From Luteococcus japonicus (GTDB lineage Bacteria > Actinomycetota > Actinomycetes > Propionibacteriales > Propionibacteriaceae), in assembly GCF_003752415.1 (NCBI RefSeq), contig NZ_RKHG01000001.1, forward strand, positions 3,286,001-3,350,000: DNA of 64,000 nucleotides. The letters are read 5' to 3'. The notes beneath the pieces were generated by a model, which worked only from the letters and a program-made list of their open reading frames with translations, was not told the DNA's origin and ran no database searches. Below, in pieces: positions 17,960-26,038 of this stretch. The translations under genes and the position numbers were made by a program. Position 1 is the first letter of the stretch. Every line of letters starts with the position of its first letter.

Positions 17960-18784
17960 ATGCGCATTGCTCGATACGCCCTTGCCGGAGGCGAGCCCCA
18001 GTACGGTCTCGTCGAACTCGCCGCCGACGCCGGGGAACACCCCGACACGATCGCGGCCATCACCGGGGACCCGCTGGCCGGCCCCGTCAACTACACCGGC
18101 GAACGCCATCCCTTGGACGACGTACGCCTGCTGGCCCCCGTCATCCCCCGGAGCAAGATCGTGGGCGTGGGCCGCAACTACGCCGCCCACGCCGCGGAGA
18201 TGGGCAATGAGGTTCCTGAGAGCCCGCTGCTCTTCTTCAAGCCCAACACCTCCGTGATCGGTCCCGATGATCCGATCGTGCGCCCGGCGGCCTGCAAGGA
18301 GCTGCACCACGAGGGCGAACTGGCGGTCGTGATCGGCCGGATCTGCAAGCAGGTGCCGGCCGAGCGGGTCTCCGAGGTCATCTTCGGCTACACCGTGGCG
18401 AACGACGTCACCGCGCGTGACCTGCAGGCCAGCGACGGCCAGTGGGCCCGGGCCAAGGGCAGCGACACCTTCTGCCCCCTGGGGCCGTGGATCGTGACGC
18501 ACCTGTCCCTGGAGGAGTCGGCCGACCTGCAGATCACCACCACCGTTGCCGACCAGCGCACTCCAGGCGAGGGCGAGGTCCGCCAGGACGACTCGACCCG
18601 GCTCATGGTGCGGGGTGTCGCCGAGCTGGTCAGCTACATCAGCCAGTTCACCACCCTGCTTCCCGGCGACGTCATCCTCACGGGCACTCCCGCAGGCGTC
18701 GGAGAGATCACGCCCGGCCAGCGCGTGACGGTCAACATCCAGGGCATCGGCGAGCTGGCCAATCCGGTGGTGGACGAGCAGTGA
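17960..18784 (+). CDS. Fumarylacetoacetate hydrolase family protein
   Basis: This 274-aa protein has the FAH C-terminal catalytic fold (about residues 65-270), with a short N-terminal domain. It shows IVGVGRNYAAHAAEMG, LFFKPNTSVIGPDDPIV and the metal ligands in HHEGELAVVIG and YTVANDVTARDLQ. The TGTPAGVG loop is also present. Members act as oxaloacetate decarboxylases or tautomerases, acylpyruvate hydrolases, or aromatic-catabolism hydratases; the substrate cannot be chosen here. TATCCT at 17948-17953, 6 nt before the ATG, predicts a leaderless mRNA. It overlaps the next gene by GTGA. Confidence 0.9.
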   Translation: MRIARYALAGGEPQYGLVELAADAGEHPDTIAAITGDPLAGPVNYTGERHPLDDVRLLAPVIPRSKIVGVGRNYAAHAAEMGNEVPESPLLFFKPNTSVIGPDDPIVRPAACKELHHEGELAVVIGRICKQVPAERVSEVIFGYTVANDVTARDLQASDGQWARAKGSDTFCPLGPWIVTHLSLEESADLQITTTVADQRTPGEGEVRQDDSTRLMVRGVAELVSYISQFTTLLPGDVILTGTPAGVGEITPGQRVTVNIQGIGELANPVVDEQ

Positions 18785-19743
18785 GCCAACGGCCACCCGC
18801 GGGCGTCGACTTCTCCCGGGTGCTGACCGGCTCGGGTCAGTCCGGTCTCCGGGCCGGAGCCGGGGTCATGGTGGCCCTGGTGCTCTTCGGTCTGGCGGTG
18901 CCGTTGGTGGCCCAACTGGTCACCTGGCTCGGCTGGCTCCTGGCCGGCAGCCCCGGTGGCTTCTCCGCCTGGGCCAAGGAGGCGTCGCGCTTCGAGCATC
19001 CGGCGGGCCTGGTGGGTGCCCACCTGGGCTTGGCGTTGTTGACGGTCATCGGCATCGCTCTGGTGCGCTTCCTGCACGGCCGTGATGCGGCCTGGGCCAC
19101 CAGCGTGCAGCCTGGGATGCGCTGGTGCTACCTGCTGTTGTGCCTGCCGGTGGCGGCCGTGGTGCTCAATGCCGTGCTGCTGCTCGGACGCATCGGGCAG
19201 AGCTGGCACCTGGCGCCGCAGGCGCAGATCTGGGTCTGGCTGGTGGCCGTGCTGCTCACCGCACCCCTCCAGGCGGCGGGGGAGGAGTACTTCTTCCGCG
19301 GCTACCTCCTCCAGGCCGCCGGTTCGGTGGGCGACGGGGTGGGACTGCGCCCGGAGCACGTGCGCTGGTTCGCGGTGGTCGTCTCCGCCCTGGTCTTCGC
19401 TTTCTTCCACGGGGTGCAGAACGTGCCGCTCTTCGTGGACCGCTTCGGGTTCGGGCTGCTGGCGGGCGCCCTGGTCATCTGGACCGGCGGCCTCGAGGCG
19501 GGCATTGCCTGCCACGTGGTCAACAACCTGTTTGCCTTTGGCTGGGCGGCCTTCTCCGGTGGGATCGCCCAGGCGCGCGCGCTGCAGGCCATCGGATGGG
19601 CGAATGCCGCCAGCGATCTGGTGGGATTCAGCCTGTTCGCGGCCATCGCCTGGTGGCTCTCGCGCCGGATGAACCTTGCCACCAGCACCCCCAGAGGTCT
19701 CTCCCATGGGCCCGATTTGGCAAGGCAGCACGCGGTCCGGTAG
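18781..19743 (+). CDS. CPBP intramembrane metalloprotease family protein
   Basis: This 320-aa polytopic membrane protein contains the ABI/CPBP (Rce1-like) domain. The first motif is AAGEEYFFRGYLL (EExxxR, about residue 165), the second FFHGVQN (FxxxH-like) and the third HVVNN (HxxxN). About eight hydrophobic helices are visible. Family members process prenylated or small membrane peptides or act in bacteriocin immunity, but the target here is unknown. The GTG at 18781 overlaps the preceding FAH stop (GTGA), so it is translated with that gene; the functional link is not obvious. Confidence 0.88.
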   Translation: MSQRPPAGVDFSRVLTGSGQSGLRAGAGVMVALVLFGLAVPLVAQLVTWLGWLLAGSPGGFSAWAKEASRFEHPAGLVGAHLGLALLTVIGIALVRFLHGRDAAWATSVQPGMRWCYLLLCLPVAAVVLNAVLLLGRIGQSWHLAPQAQIWVWLVAVLLTAPLQAAGEEYFFRGYLLQAAGSVGDGVGLRPEHVRWFAVVVSALVFAFFHGVQNVPLFVDRFGFGLLAGALVIWTGGLEAGIACHVVNNLFAFGWAAFSGGIAQARALQAIGWANAASDLVGFSLFAAIAWWLSRRMNLATSTPRGLSHGPDLARQHAVR

Positions 19744-19786
19744 TGTTCTACCTCGTTGCGCCGCAGAAAAAGCCAAGGCGAAACGA

Positions 19787-19858
19787 AGGGGTATGGGGTA
19801 ATTGGCAGCCCGACGGTTTCTGGTTCCGTTAGTCCAGGTTCGAGTCCTGGTACCCCTG
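19787..19858 (+). tRNA. tRNA-Gln (CTG)
   Basis: The 72-nt cloverleaf has acceptor AGGGGTA/TACCCCT, D-arm GGG-GTAATTGGCAG-CCC and a TTCTGGT loop with anticodon CTG. The T-arm is CCAGG-TTCGAGT-CCTGG. CCA is not encoded. The top anticodon-stem pair (31-39) is a T-T mismatch. Confidence 0.93.
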
Positions 19859-19938
19859 CTGAAAGCAGGATTTGCTGGCAACAGCAGCTTCCACTAGGCT
19901 TTCAACGCTACCGAGGTCGCGCCTCGGAAGCACGCTAG
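19859..19938 (+). other. Spacer between the two tRNA genes
   Basis: This 80-nt spacer contains a small hairpin CCGAGG-TCGCG-CCTCGG just before tRNA-Glu and no promoter I can recognise. It is consistent with co-transcription and processing of both tRNAs. Confidence 0.4.
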
Positions 19939-20014
19939 GGCCCCGTTGTGTAGCGGCCTAGCACGCCGCCCTCTCAAGGCGGTAGCGCGGGTTCGAATCC
20001 CGTCGGGGCTACCA
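19939..20014 (+). tRNA. tRNA-Glu (CTC)
   Basis: The cloverleaf has acceptor GGCCCCG/CGGGGCT (first pair G-U) and anticodon stem GCCGC around the loop CTCTCAA, anticodon CTC. The T-arm is GCGGG-TTCGAAT-CCCGT. The 3' CCA is encoded (20012-20014). Confidence 0.94.
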
Positions 20015-20020
20015 GCAGGA

Positions 20021-20056
20021 AGAAGAACCCGGATCCTCCTGGATCCGGGTTCTTCT
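20021..20056. terminator. Bidirectional terminator, tRNA-Glu / ndgR
   Basis: A 16-bp perfect stem AGAAGAACCCGGATCC / GGATCCGGGTTCTTCT with a TCCT loop lies between the tRNA genes and the convergent ndgR. The outer AGAAGAA/TTCTTCT arms give A- and T-rich flanks in both directions. Confidence 0.82.
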
Positions 20057-20071
20057 GCGTGTGCGGGACTC

Positions 20072-20797
20072 CTACTCGCTGGCGCCGGTGCGGCGCAGCA
20101 CCTCGGACAGCCGCTCGGCGGCCGCCATCACGGCGGGCGCGTGCAGGCGGCCCGGCTGGCGGGTCAACCGCTCGATCGGGCCGGAGACGCTGACGGCCGC
20201 CAGCACCTTGCCGCTGGGGGCGCGTACTGGGGCGGAGACGGATGCGACGCCCGGCTCACGCTCCGCGACGGACTGTGCCCAGCCGCGTCGCCGGACTGTG
20301 GCCAGGGCCACGGCGGAGAAGGCCGACGAGTTGAGGCCGCGCTGCAGCTTGTCGGGCTCGTCCCAGGCCAGCAGCACCTGGGCCGCGGAGCCCGCGGTCA
20401 TGGTCAGCTGCGACCCGACGGGGATGGTGTCGCGCAGACCGGAGGGCCGTTCGGCCACCGCGGCGCAGACGCGGATGTCGCCCTGACGACGGAAGAGTTG
20501 GGCGGATTCGCCCGTGATGTCACGAAGACGCGCCAGAATGGGGCCAGCGGTGGCCAGCAGGCGGTCCTCACCCGCGGCGGCCGCCAGCTCCGTGAGGCGG
20601 GGGCCCAGGACGAAGCGGCCCTGCAGGTCGCGCCCCACGAGGCGGTGGTGCTCCAGGGCGACGGCCAGCCGATGGGCCGTGGGCCGCGCCAGGCCCGTTG
20701 AGCTGACCAGGCCGGCCAGCGTCGTCGGACCGGTCTCCAGCGCGCTCAGTACCAAGGCCGCCTTGTCGAGTACTCCCACACCGCTCTTATCGTCCAT
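20072..20797 (-). CDS. ndgR: IclR-family regulator of leucine genes
   Basis: This 241-aa protein has an N-terminal winged helix ([49 protein letters not shown]). An IclR effector domain follows (about residues 75-235, [36 protein letters not shown]). An IclR gene divergent from leuCD is the conserved place of NdgR/LtbR, which controls leucine and other amino acid genes in actinobacteria. The ATG at 20797 is set by TATTCT 6 nt upstream (leaderless). Upstream in-frame ATGs lie over the leuC promoter. Name by synteny and family. Confidence 0.88.
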   Translation of the reverse strand: MDDKSGVGVLDKAALVLSALETGPTTLAGLVSSTGLARPTAHRLAVALEHHRLVGRDLQGRFVLGPRLTELAAAAGEDRLLATAGPILARLRDITGESAQLFRRQGDIRVCAAVAERPSGLRDTIPVGSQLTMTAGSAAQVLLAWDEPDKLQRGLNSSAFSAVALATVRRRGWAQSVAEREPGVASVSAPVRAPSGKVLAAVSVSGPIERLTRQPGRLHAPAVMAAAERLSEVLRRTGASE

Positions 20798-20803
20798 ACT
20801 CTG

Positions 20804-20844
20804 AGAATAGCGTCTCGTCATTCGATATTCCAGTGCATACTGGA
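20804..20844. promoter_or_regulatory. ndgR promoter and candidate NdgR operator
   Basis: TATTCT (20809-20804, minus strand) is the ndgR -10. Beside it lies a perfect inverted repeat TCCAGT-GCAT-ACTGGA (20829-20844) in the shared ndgR/leuC control region. The repeat covers CATACT (20836-20841), a candidate leuC -10. Its position suits binding by NdgR and control of both directions. Confidence 0.6.
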
Positions 20845-20886
20845 CGGCATCGCCTGAACAGCGTGGATCTCGACGAAGAAGGAGCC

Positions 20887-22284
20887 ATGGGCAAGACACT
20901 GAGCCAGAAGGTGTGGGACGCACACGTCGTACGCAGCCAGGAGGGTGAGCCGGACCTGCTCTTCATCGACCTCCACCTCGTGCACGAGGTCACCAGCCCG
21001 CAGGCCTTCGACGGGCTGCGTCTGGCCGGCCGTCCCGTGCGTCGGCCCGACCTCACCCTGGCCACCGAGGACCACAACACCCCCACGCTGGACATCGACA
21101 AGCCCATCGCGGACCCGGTCTCGCGCCTGCAGGTGGACACCTTGCGCAAGAATGCCGCGGAATTCGGGGTGCCGATCCACTCGCTGGGCAGCAAGGACCA
21201 GGGCGTGGTGCACATCATCGGTCCGCAGCTGGGCCTGACCCAGCCCGGCATGACCATCGTCTGCGGCGACTCGCACACGGCCACCCATGGCGCCTTCGGG
21301 GCCCTGGCCTTCGGTATCGGCACCAGCGAGGTCGAACATGTGCTGGCCACCCAGACGCTTCCGCAGGCAAGCCCCAGGATGATGGCGGTCAACATCAACG
21401 GTGACCTGCCCGAGGGAGTGACCCCCAAGGACGTCGTGCTGGCCCTGATCGCGCAGGTGGGCACCGGCGGTGGGCAGGGCTACATCGTCGAGTACCGCGG
21501 CCGGGCCATCGAGCAGATGTCGATGGAGGGCCGGATGACCATCTGCAACATGTCCATCGAATGGGGAGCGAAGGCGGGCATGGTCGCGCCGGACCAGACC
21601 ACCTTCGACTACCTCAAGGGCCGTCCCAATGCGCCCGAGGACGAGGACTGGGAAGCGGCCGTCGAGTACTGGAAGACCCTGCGCACCGACGACGACGCGG
21701 TCTTCGACGTGCAGGTTGACCTCGACGCCAGCACCCTGACCCCCTTCGTCACGTGGGGCACCAATCCGGGGCAGGGCGCCCCGCTGGCCGGCAATGTCCC
21801 CAACCCGGAGGACTTCACCGATCCCGACGAGCGCCAGGCCGCCAGCCGGGCGCTGGAGTACATGGACCTGACCGCCGGCCAGCCGCTGCGCGAGATCGGC
21901 GTCGACACGGTCTTCCTCGGCTCCTGCACCAATGGCCGGATCGAGGACCTCCGGCTGGCCGCCAGCGTCCTGCAGGGACGCACGGTGGCCGAGGGAGTCC
22001 GGATGCTCGTCGTCCCCGGCTCGGCCCGGGTGCGCCTGGAGGCGGAGACCGAGGGCCTGGACAAGGTCTTCCTGGAGGCGGGGGCTGAATGGCGTGCCGC
22101 CGGATGCTCCATGTGCCTGGGCATGAACCCGGACCAGCTGGCACCGGGGGAGCGCAGTGCCTCCACCAGCAACCGCAACTTCGAGGGCCGGCAGGGCAAG
22201 GGCGGGCGTACCCACCTGGTCAGCCCCGCAGTCGCCGCCGCCACGGCCGTGACCGGCCACCTGTCCGCTCCCGCGGACCTCTGA
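20887..22284 (+). CDS. leuC: 3-isopropylmalate dehydratase large subunit
   Basis: This 465-aa aconitase-type subunit carries the [4Fe-4S] cluster that isomerises 2- to 3-isopropylmalate, and also citramalate to methylmalate in the CimA route. Cluster cysteines are visible in FLGSCTNGR (about residue 345) and CSMCLGMN (about 405). The N-terminus [15 protein letters not shown] and the [28 protein letters not shown] type segment are characteristic. The ATG at 20887 is preceded by AAGAAGGAG, so this mRNA has a leader of some 40 nt, unlike most of its neighbours. leuD follows after 15 nt. Confidence 0.97.
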   Translation: MGKTLSQKVWDAHVVRSQEGEPDLLFIDLHLVHEVTSPQAFDGLRLAGRPVRRPDLTLATEDHNTPTLDIDKPIADPVSRLQVDTLRKNAAEFGVPIHSLGSKDQGVVHIIGPQLGLTQPGMTIVCGDSHTATHGAFGALAFGIGTSEVEHVLATQTLPQASPRMMAVNINGDLPEGVTPKDVVLALIAQVGTGGGQGYIVEYRGRAIEQMSMEGRMTICNMSIEWGAKAGMVAPDQTTFDYLKGRPNAPEDEDWEAAVEYWKTLRTDDDAVFDVQVDLDASTLTPFVTWGTNPGQGAPLAGNVPNPEDFTDPDERQAASRALEYMDLTAGQPLREIGVDTVFLGSCTNGRIEDLRLAASVLQGRTVAEGVRMLVVPGSARVRLEAETEGLDKVFLEAGAEWRAAGCSMCLGMNPDQLAPGERSASTSNRNFEGRQGKGGRTHLVSPAVAAATAVTGHLSAPADL

Positions 22285-22299
22285 GAGAAGGGCCCCGTC

Positions 22300-22905
22300 A
22301 TGGAGAAGTTCGCCACCCACACCGGCATTGCCGTCCCGCTGCGTCGTTCCAATGTGGACACCGACCAGATCATCCCGGCCGTCTACCTCAAGCGGATCAC
22401 CCGCACCGGTTTCGAGGACGGCCTGTTCAGCGCCTGGCGCAGTGACCCGGACTTCGTGCTGAACAAGCAGCCCTATGACAAGGGATCGGTCCTGGTGGCC
22501 GGCCCGGACTTCGGCACCGGAAGCTCCCGCGAGCACGCCGTCTGGGCACTGCAGAACTACGGCTTCAAGGTGGTCATCGGATCCCGCTTCGGTGACATCT
22601 TCCGCGGAAATGCCGGCAAGGCCGGCCTGCTGGTCGCCACCGTCGGCCAGGATGTCGTCGAGCAGCTGTGGCAGGCGGCCGAGGAGCACCCCGAGGTGCC
22701 CTTCACCGTGGACCTTGCCGCACGCACCATCACCGCGGGCGAGCTGAGCGTCGCATTCCAGATCGACGAGCACACCGCGCACCGGCTGCTCGAGGGTCTG
22801 GATGACATCGGTTCGACCCTGCAGCACGAGGAGGACATCGCCGCCTACGAGGCCGGACGGCCCTCCTTCAAGCCGACGACACTGCCCGTGCGAACCGCCG
22901 GATAG
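22300..22905 (+). CDS. leuD: 3-isopropylmalate dehydratase small subunit
   Basis: This 201-aa swivelling domain of isopropylmalate isomerase works with LeuC. Key segments are the N-terminal [21 protein letters not shown], the substrate-binding [37 protein letters not shown], and the C-terminal [24 protein letters not shown]. The length is normal. AGAAGGG precedes the ATG, and a 14-bp terminator hairpin follows the stop. Confidence 0.97.
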   Translation: MEKFATHTGIAVPLRRSNVDTDQIIPAVYLKRITRTGFEDGLFSAWRSDPDFVLNKQPYDKGSVLVAGPDFGTGSSREHAVWALQNYGFKVVIGSRFGDIFRGNAGKAGLLVATVGQDVVEQLWQAAEEHPEVPFTVDLAARTITAGELSVAFQIDEHTAHRLLEGLDDIGSTLQHEEDIAAYEAGRPSFKPTTLPVRTAG

Positions 22906-22922
22906 TTTTTCGTCGAGACCGC

Positions 22923-22962
22923 CAAAGCGTCCGCTTTTCCTTGCAGGGAAGCGGACGCTTTG
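22923..22962 (+). terminator. leuCD terminator
   Basis: CAAAGCGTCCGCTT (22923-22936) pairs perfectly with AAGCGGACGCTTTG (22949-22962) around a 12-nt loop. It begins 18 nt after the leuD stop and isolates leuCD from the HU gene. Confidence 0.85.
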
Positions 22963-23101
22963 CATTTGCTGAACAAATGGGGCATTTGACCGGGTTTTGG
23001 TGGAAGCGCCCTGATGTTGAACCTAGCTTTGATTCCACGGGATGCACCCATGCATCCCGTCCAGCCGGCTGGGGGGCCGGCGGAACAAGAAAGGCACGTC
23101 C

Positions 23102-23392
23102 GTGAACAAGGCTGAACTCATCGACTCTCTGGCCAAGGCCCATTTCGAGGGCAACAAGGCCGTCGCGACCCGAGCGCTCAACGCGGTCGTCGACACCATC
23201 TCCACCGAAGTTGCCGCCAAGGGCAAGGTCTCCATCACCGGTTTCGGTGTCTTCGAGGTCCTGCACCGCGAGGCCCGCATGGTCCGCAACCCGCGCACCG
23301 GGGAGCGCAAGCAGGCCGAGGCGATGGACATCCCTCGTTTCCGTCCCGGCACGGACCTCAAGAAGCGTGTCGAGGCCGCAGCCAAGAAGTGA
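23102..23392 (+). CDS. hup: DNA-binding protein HU
   Basis: This 96-aa nucleoid protein is of the short (not Lys/Ala-tailed) HU type. MNKAELIDSLAKAHFEGNKAVATRALNAVVDTISTEVAAKGKVSITGFGVFEV is the helical dimer domain. The DNA-binding arm signature is GFGVFEVLHREARMVRNPRTGERKQAEAMDIPRFRPGTDLK. It lacks the long lysine/alanine/proline-rich tail found in mycobacterial and one streptomycete HU. The GTG at 23102 is preceded by AAGAAAGG and gives the family N-terminus. A possible -10 is TAGCTT at 23024-23029. It has its own terminator. Confidence 0.95.
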   Translation: MNKAELIDSLAKAHFEGNKAVATRALNAVVDTISTEVAAKGKVSITGFGVFEVLHREARMVRNPRTGERKQAEAMDIPRFRPGTDLKKRVEAAAKK

Positions 23393-23415
23393 GGCATTGC
23401 GCCGACGCACTTCTC

Positions 23416-23455
23416 AGGGGCGAGACGGATCCGGATGGACCGTCCGCCCCTTTTT
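23416..23455 (+). terminator. hup terminator
   Basis: The stem AGGGGCG-(A)-GACGG / CCGTC-CGCCCCT spans 23416-23451 with an 11-nt loop and is followed by a T-run. It is the most canonical rho-independent terminator in the window. Confidence 0.88.
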
Positions 23456-23470
23456 CGTGCGCGGCCAGAC

Positions 23471-23686
23471 TCAGCTCCGCGGGGTGACCGTCACCGAGAA
23501 GCGCGGCCAGATCGCCTGGGCGTCGTCACCCGTCAGGCCCACCTGCAGCCGCTGGCCCGCGCGCAGGGCCCCCCCCGGGGCCCGATCCGCGGGGATGGTA
23601 CGACGGGTGCCGTCGTCGAGCAGGACCACCAGACCGTCCGGGCTTCGCTCGACGACCGTGGCACCGACCACATCAGGGCTGTTCAT
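23471..23686 (-). CDS. Small hypothetical protein, 71 aa
   Basis: The predicted protein starts MNSPDVVGATVVERSPDGLVVLLDDG and continues with TRRTIPADRAPGGALRAGQRLQVGL. It is rich in alternating hydrophobic residues and turns, suggesting a small beta-barrel (OB- or TRAM-like); I do not recognise the family. No cysteines or membrane segments are present. Support for a real gene is a leaderless promoter pattern: TAGACT at 23699-23694 on this strand, 7 nt before the ATG at 23686. It converges with hup and diverges from the plsC-like gene. Confidence 0.6.
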   Translation of the reverse strand: MNSPDVVGATVVERSPDGLVVLLDDGTRRTIPADRAPGGALRAGQRLQVGLTGDDAQAIWPRFSVTVTPRS

Positions 23687-23785
23687 GGGGGGAAGTCTAG
23701 GGCGCCGCCCGGCGGGCATGGACTAGCGTGAGGGAGCGCCCCCCCAGAGGAGCACCCGGCAGAGGCCCAGCAAGGAGTAGGACAG

Positions 23786-24565
23786 ATGGCAGGCAAGAAC
23801 AGTCCCCAGAGGTCGTCACGGCGACGCGTCGCCCTGCGCGACGGTGAACCCACCTACCGCGTCCTCGGACTTGTCATCCACAGCGTTGACCGTGCCCTCA
23901 CCAGCTACGACTGGCGTGGCCAGGAGCGCATCCCGGCCACCGGTGGTGCCCTGGTGGTGGCGAACCACATCAGCAACTACGACCCGCTGGCGCTGGGCGA
24001 CTTCCTCATCTGGTCCGGGCGGTGGCCGCGCTTCCTGGGCAAGTCGGATCTGTGGAAGGTGCCCGTCGTGCGCTTCTTCGCCAAGGGCTGCCGCCAGATC
24101 CCCGTGGAGCGCAACAGTGCTCGCGCCGTCGACTCCCTGCAGGCGGCCCGCGACGCGCTCGACGAGGGCGAGATGGTCGTGATCTACCCCGAGGGAACCG
24201 TCGGGACCGATCCCGAGGGTTGGCCGATGACCGGACGCACCGGCGCCGCGCGCTTGGCCCTGGACACCCGCTGCCCGGTCATCCCGGTGGGACAGTGGGG
24301 CGCCCAGCAGATCCTGCCCGGCAAGAAGGTGGGCATCCCGAAGTTCTTCCCGCGCCCGACGCTGCGGATGAATGTCGGTGAGCCGCTGGACCTTTCGGAC
24401 CTCTACGACCACCCGGACCGACACCTCGCGGTGCGCGTCGCCACCGAGCGGATGCTGGATGCCATCACCGGCCTGGTGGGGGAACTGCGGGAAGAGCAGC
24501 CCCCGGCCGACCGCTATGACGTACGCAAGAAGGCCCGCGTGCCCAAGGGGCCGAGGACCGTCTGA
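23786..24565 (+). CDS. 1-acyl-sn-glycerol-3-phosphate acyltransferase family
   Basis: This 259-aa PlsC-type acyltransferase is likely to transfer acyl groups to lysophosphatidate or a related lipid at the membrane. The catalytic NHISNYDP (HX4D) is at about residues 56-63. The acceptor motif PVERNSARAVDSL and the YPEGTVGTDPEGWPMTGRTGAARLAL block follow. The basic C-terminal tail (DVRKKARVPKGPRTV) may aid membrane contact. AAGGAG lies upstream of the ATG. In many actinobacteria gpsA separates this gene from ddl; here ddl follows after 40 nt. Confidence 0.9.
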   Translation: MAGKNSPQRSSRRRVALRDGEPTYRVLGLVIHSVDRALTSYDWRGQERIPATGGALVVANHISNYDPLALGDFLIWSGRWPRFLGKSDLWKVPVVRFFAKGCRQIPVERNSARAVDSLQAARDALDEGEMVVIYPEGTVGTDPEGWPMTGRTGAARLALDTRCPVIPVGQWGAQQILPGKKVGIPKFFPRPTLRMNVGEPLDLSDLYDHPDRHLAVRVATERMLDAITGLVGELREEQPPADRYDVRKKARVPKGPRTV

Positions 24566-24605
24566 GGGCCTAGTGTTGGTCCGTCGTATCTGAGTGAGGA
24601 AGAAC

Positions 24606-25760
24606 ATGACCGAGCACGCCGCCACCGCACGCCCCGAAGACCACCCCGGCCAAGGGGACAGGATCCGGGTCGCGGTCGTCTTCGGCGGTCGTTCCGAGGA
24701 GCACCCGGTCAGCTGCTCCACCGCTGCCAGCGTGCTGTCCGCGATCGACCGGGAGCGCTACGAGGTCATCCCGATCGGCATCACCAGGCAGGGTCAGTGG
24801 GTCGTCGTGGACGACGACCCCGAGCCGCTCCGCCTGCGCCCCGGCCAGACGCCCGAGGTGGCGGCCGCGGGTACCGGAGTGATCGTGCCGATGCAGGTGG
24901 GGGACCGCGCACTCAAGACCCTGGAGGCCGGCCAGCCTCCCGCGGTGCTCGGTGACGTGGACGTCGTGCTGCCGCTGGTGCACGGCCCCTTCGGCGAGGA
25001 CGGGACCCTGCAGGGGCTCTTCGAACTGGCCGACATGCGCTACGTGGGCTGCGGTGTGCTGGCCAGCGCGGTGATGATGGACAAGCACTACATGAAAGTG
25101 GTCTTCGAGGCCGCCGGACTTCCCGTCGGCCCCTATCGGGTGATCACCGACCGCCAGTGGCGCAGCGAACCGGACGCGGCGCTGGCCCGGGTCGGCGAGC
25201 TGGAATTCCCCGTCTTCGTGAAGCCCTGCCGCGCGGGTTCCAGCTTCGGCATCACCCGGGTCACCGAGCCCACCGGGCTGCGCGAGGCCATCGAGGAGGC
25301 GCGTCGCCATGACCCCAAGGTGATCGTCGAGCAAGGCATCGTCGGCCGCGAGATCGAGTGCGGTGTGCTGCAGGGGCACGGCACCGACGCCCCGCGGGTC
25401 TCCGAACCAGGCGAGATCGTCGTGGCTGGCGGGCATGACTTCTACGACTTCGACGCCAAGTACCTCGACGGCGCCTCCGTGCAGCTCACCAGCCCCGCCG
25501 AGGTGGATGACCAGGTCAAGGCCAGGGTGCAGCAGGTGGCCCGTGATGCCTTCGAGGCGGCCGGTTGCGAGGGGCTGGCGCGGGTGGACTCCTTCGTCAC
25601 CCCGGACGGTCAGGTCATCCTGAACGAGATCAACACCATGCCCGGTTTCACGCCCAGCTCGATGTTCCCGGTGATGTGGGCCGCGACGGGGCTGGACTAC
25701 CCGAGCCTGGTGGACGACCTGATCACCCTGGCCATGGAGCGTCCCACGGGCCTGCGCTGA
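24606..25760 (+). CDS. ddl: D-alanine--D-alanine ligase
   Basis: This 384-aa ATP-grasp ligase forms the D-Ala-D-Ala end of the peptidoglycan precursor. The N-terminal motif VVFGGRSEEHPVSCSTAASV (about residues 24-43) and LPLVHGPFGEDGTLQGLFEL are typical. The ATP-grasp centre FPVFVKPCRAGSSFGITRV and the metal-site C-terminus ARVDSFVTPDGQVILNEINTMPGFTPSSMFP are also visible. The start is the ATG at 24606 with GAGGAAG before it. TAGTGT at 24571-24576 is a possible -10 giving a leader of about 23 nt. Confidence 0.96.
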   Translation: MTEHAATARPEDHPGQGDRIRVAVVFGGRSEEHPVSCSTAASVLSAIDRERYEVIPIGITRQGQWVVVDDDPEPLRLRPGQTPEVAAAGTGVIVPMQVGDRALKTLEAGQPPAVLGDVDVVLPLVHGPFGEDGTLQGLFELADMRYVGCGVLASAVMMDKHYMKVVFEAAGLPVGPYRVITDRQWRSEPDAALARVGELEFPVFVKPCRAGSSFGITRVTEPTGLREAIEEARRHDPKVIVEQGIVGREIECGVLQGHGTDAPRVSEPGEIVVAGGHDFYDFDAKYLDGASVQLTSPAEVDDQVKARVQQVARDAFEAAGCEGLARVDSFVTPDGQVILNEINTMPGFTPSSMFPVMWAATGLDYPSLVDDLITLAMERPTGLR

Positions 25761-25775
25761 GCGCGGATCGGCGGC

Positions 25776-26009
25776 TCAGTAGCCGACGACGGGGCAGGTC
25801 ACGGTGCGGGTGAGGCCCTCGATGGTCTGGATCTGGGAAGCGACCAGCCGGCCCAGGTCCTCGATGGCGGGTACCTCCACCAGCGCCACCACGTCATAGG
25901 GACCGGTCACCTCGTCGCACTGCACCGTCGTGGGCATGGCCTTGAGGGCCTCGGCAACGTGCGGAATCTTGCCGACACTGGTCTGCACCAGCACATAGGC
26001 CCTCACCAT
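25776..26009 (-). CDS. Lone Lrp/AsnC ligand-binding (RAM) domain protein
   Basis: This 77-aa protein consists only of the alpha-beta RAM domain of Lrp/AsnC regulators (AYVLVQTSVGKIPHVAEALKAM...CDEVTGPYDVVALVEVPAIEDLGRLVASQIQTIEGLTRTVTCPVV). It has no helix-turn-helix. Such stand-alone domains assemble like Lrp cores and may sense amino acids or modulate other regulators. GAAGAGGA lies before the ATG. It is convergent with ddl (15 nt apart) and divergent from thiL, a conserved arrangement in actinobacteria. Confidence 0.88.
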   Translation of the reverse strand: MVRAYVLVQTSVGKIPHVAEALKAMPTTVQCDEVTGPYDVVALVEVPAIEDLGRLVASQIQTIEGLTRTVTCPVVGY

Positions 26010-26038
26010 GGTGTCCTCTTCTCGGTAGCGTGTGGTGC

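Noticed and set aside
19787-20056. tRNA locus as a phage or island attachment site
   Set aside because: No integrase, no duplicated tRNA 3' end and no compositional change are visible around the tRNA pair.
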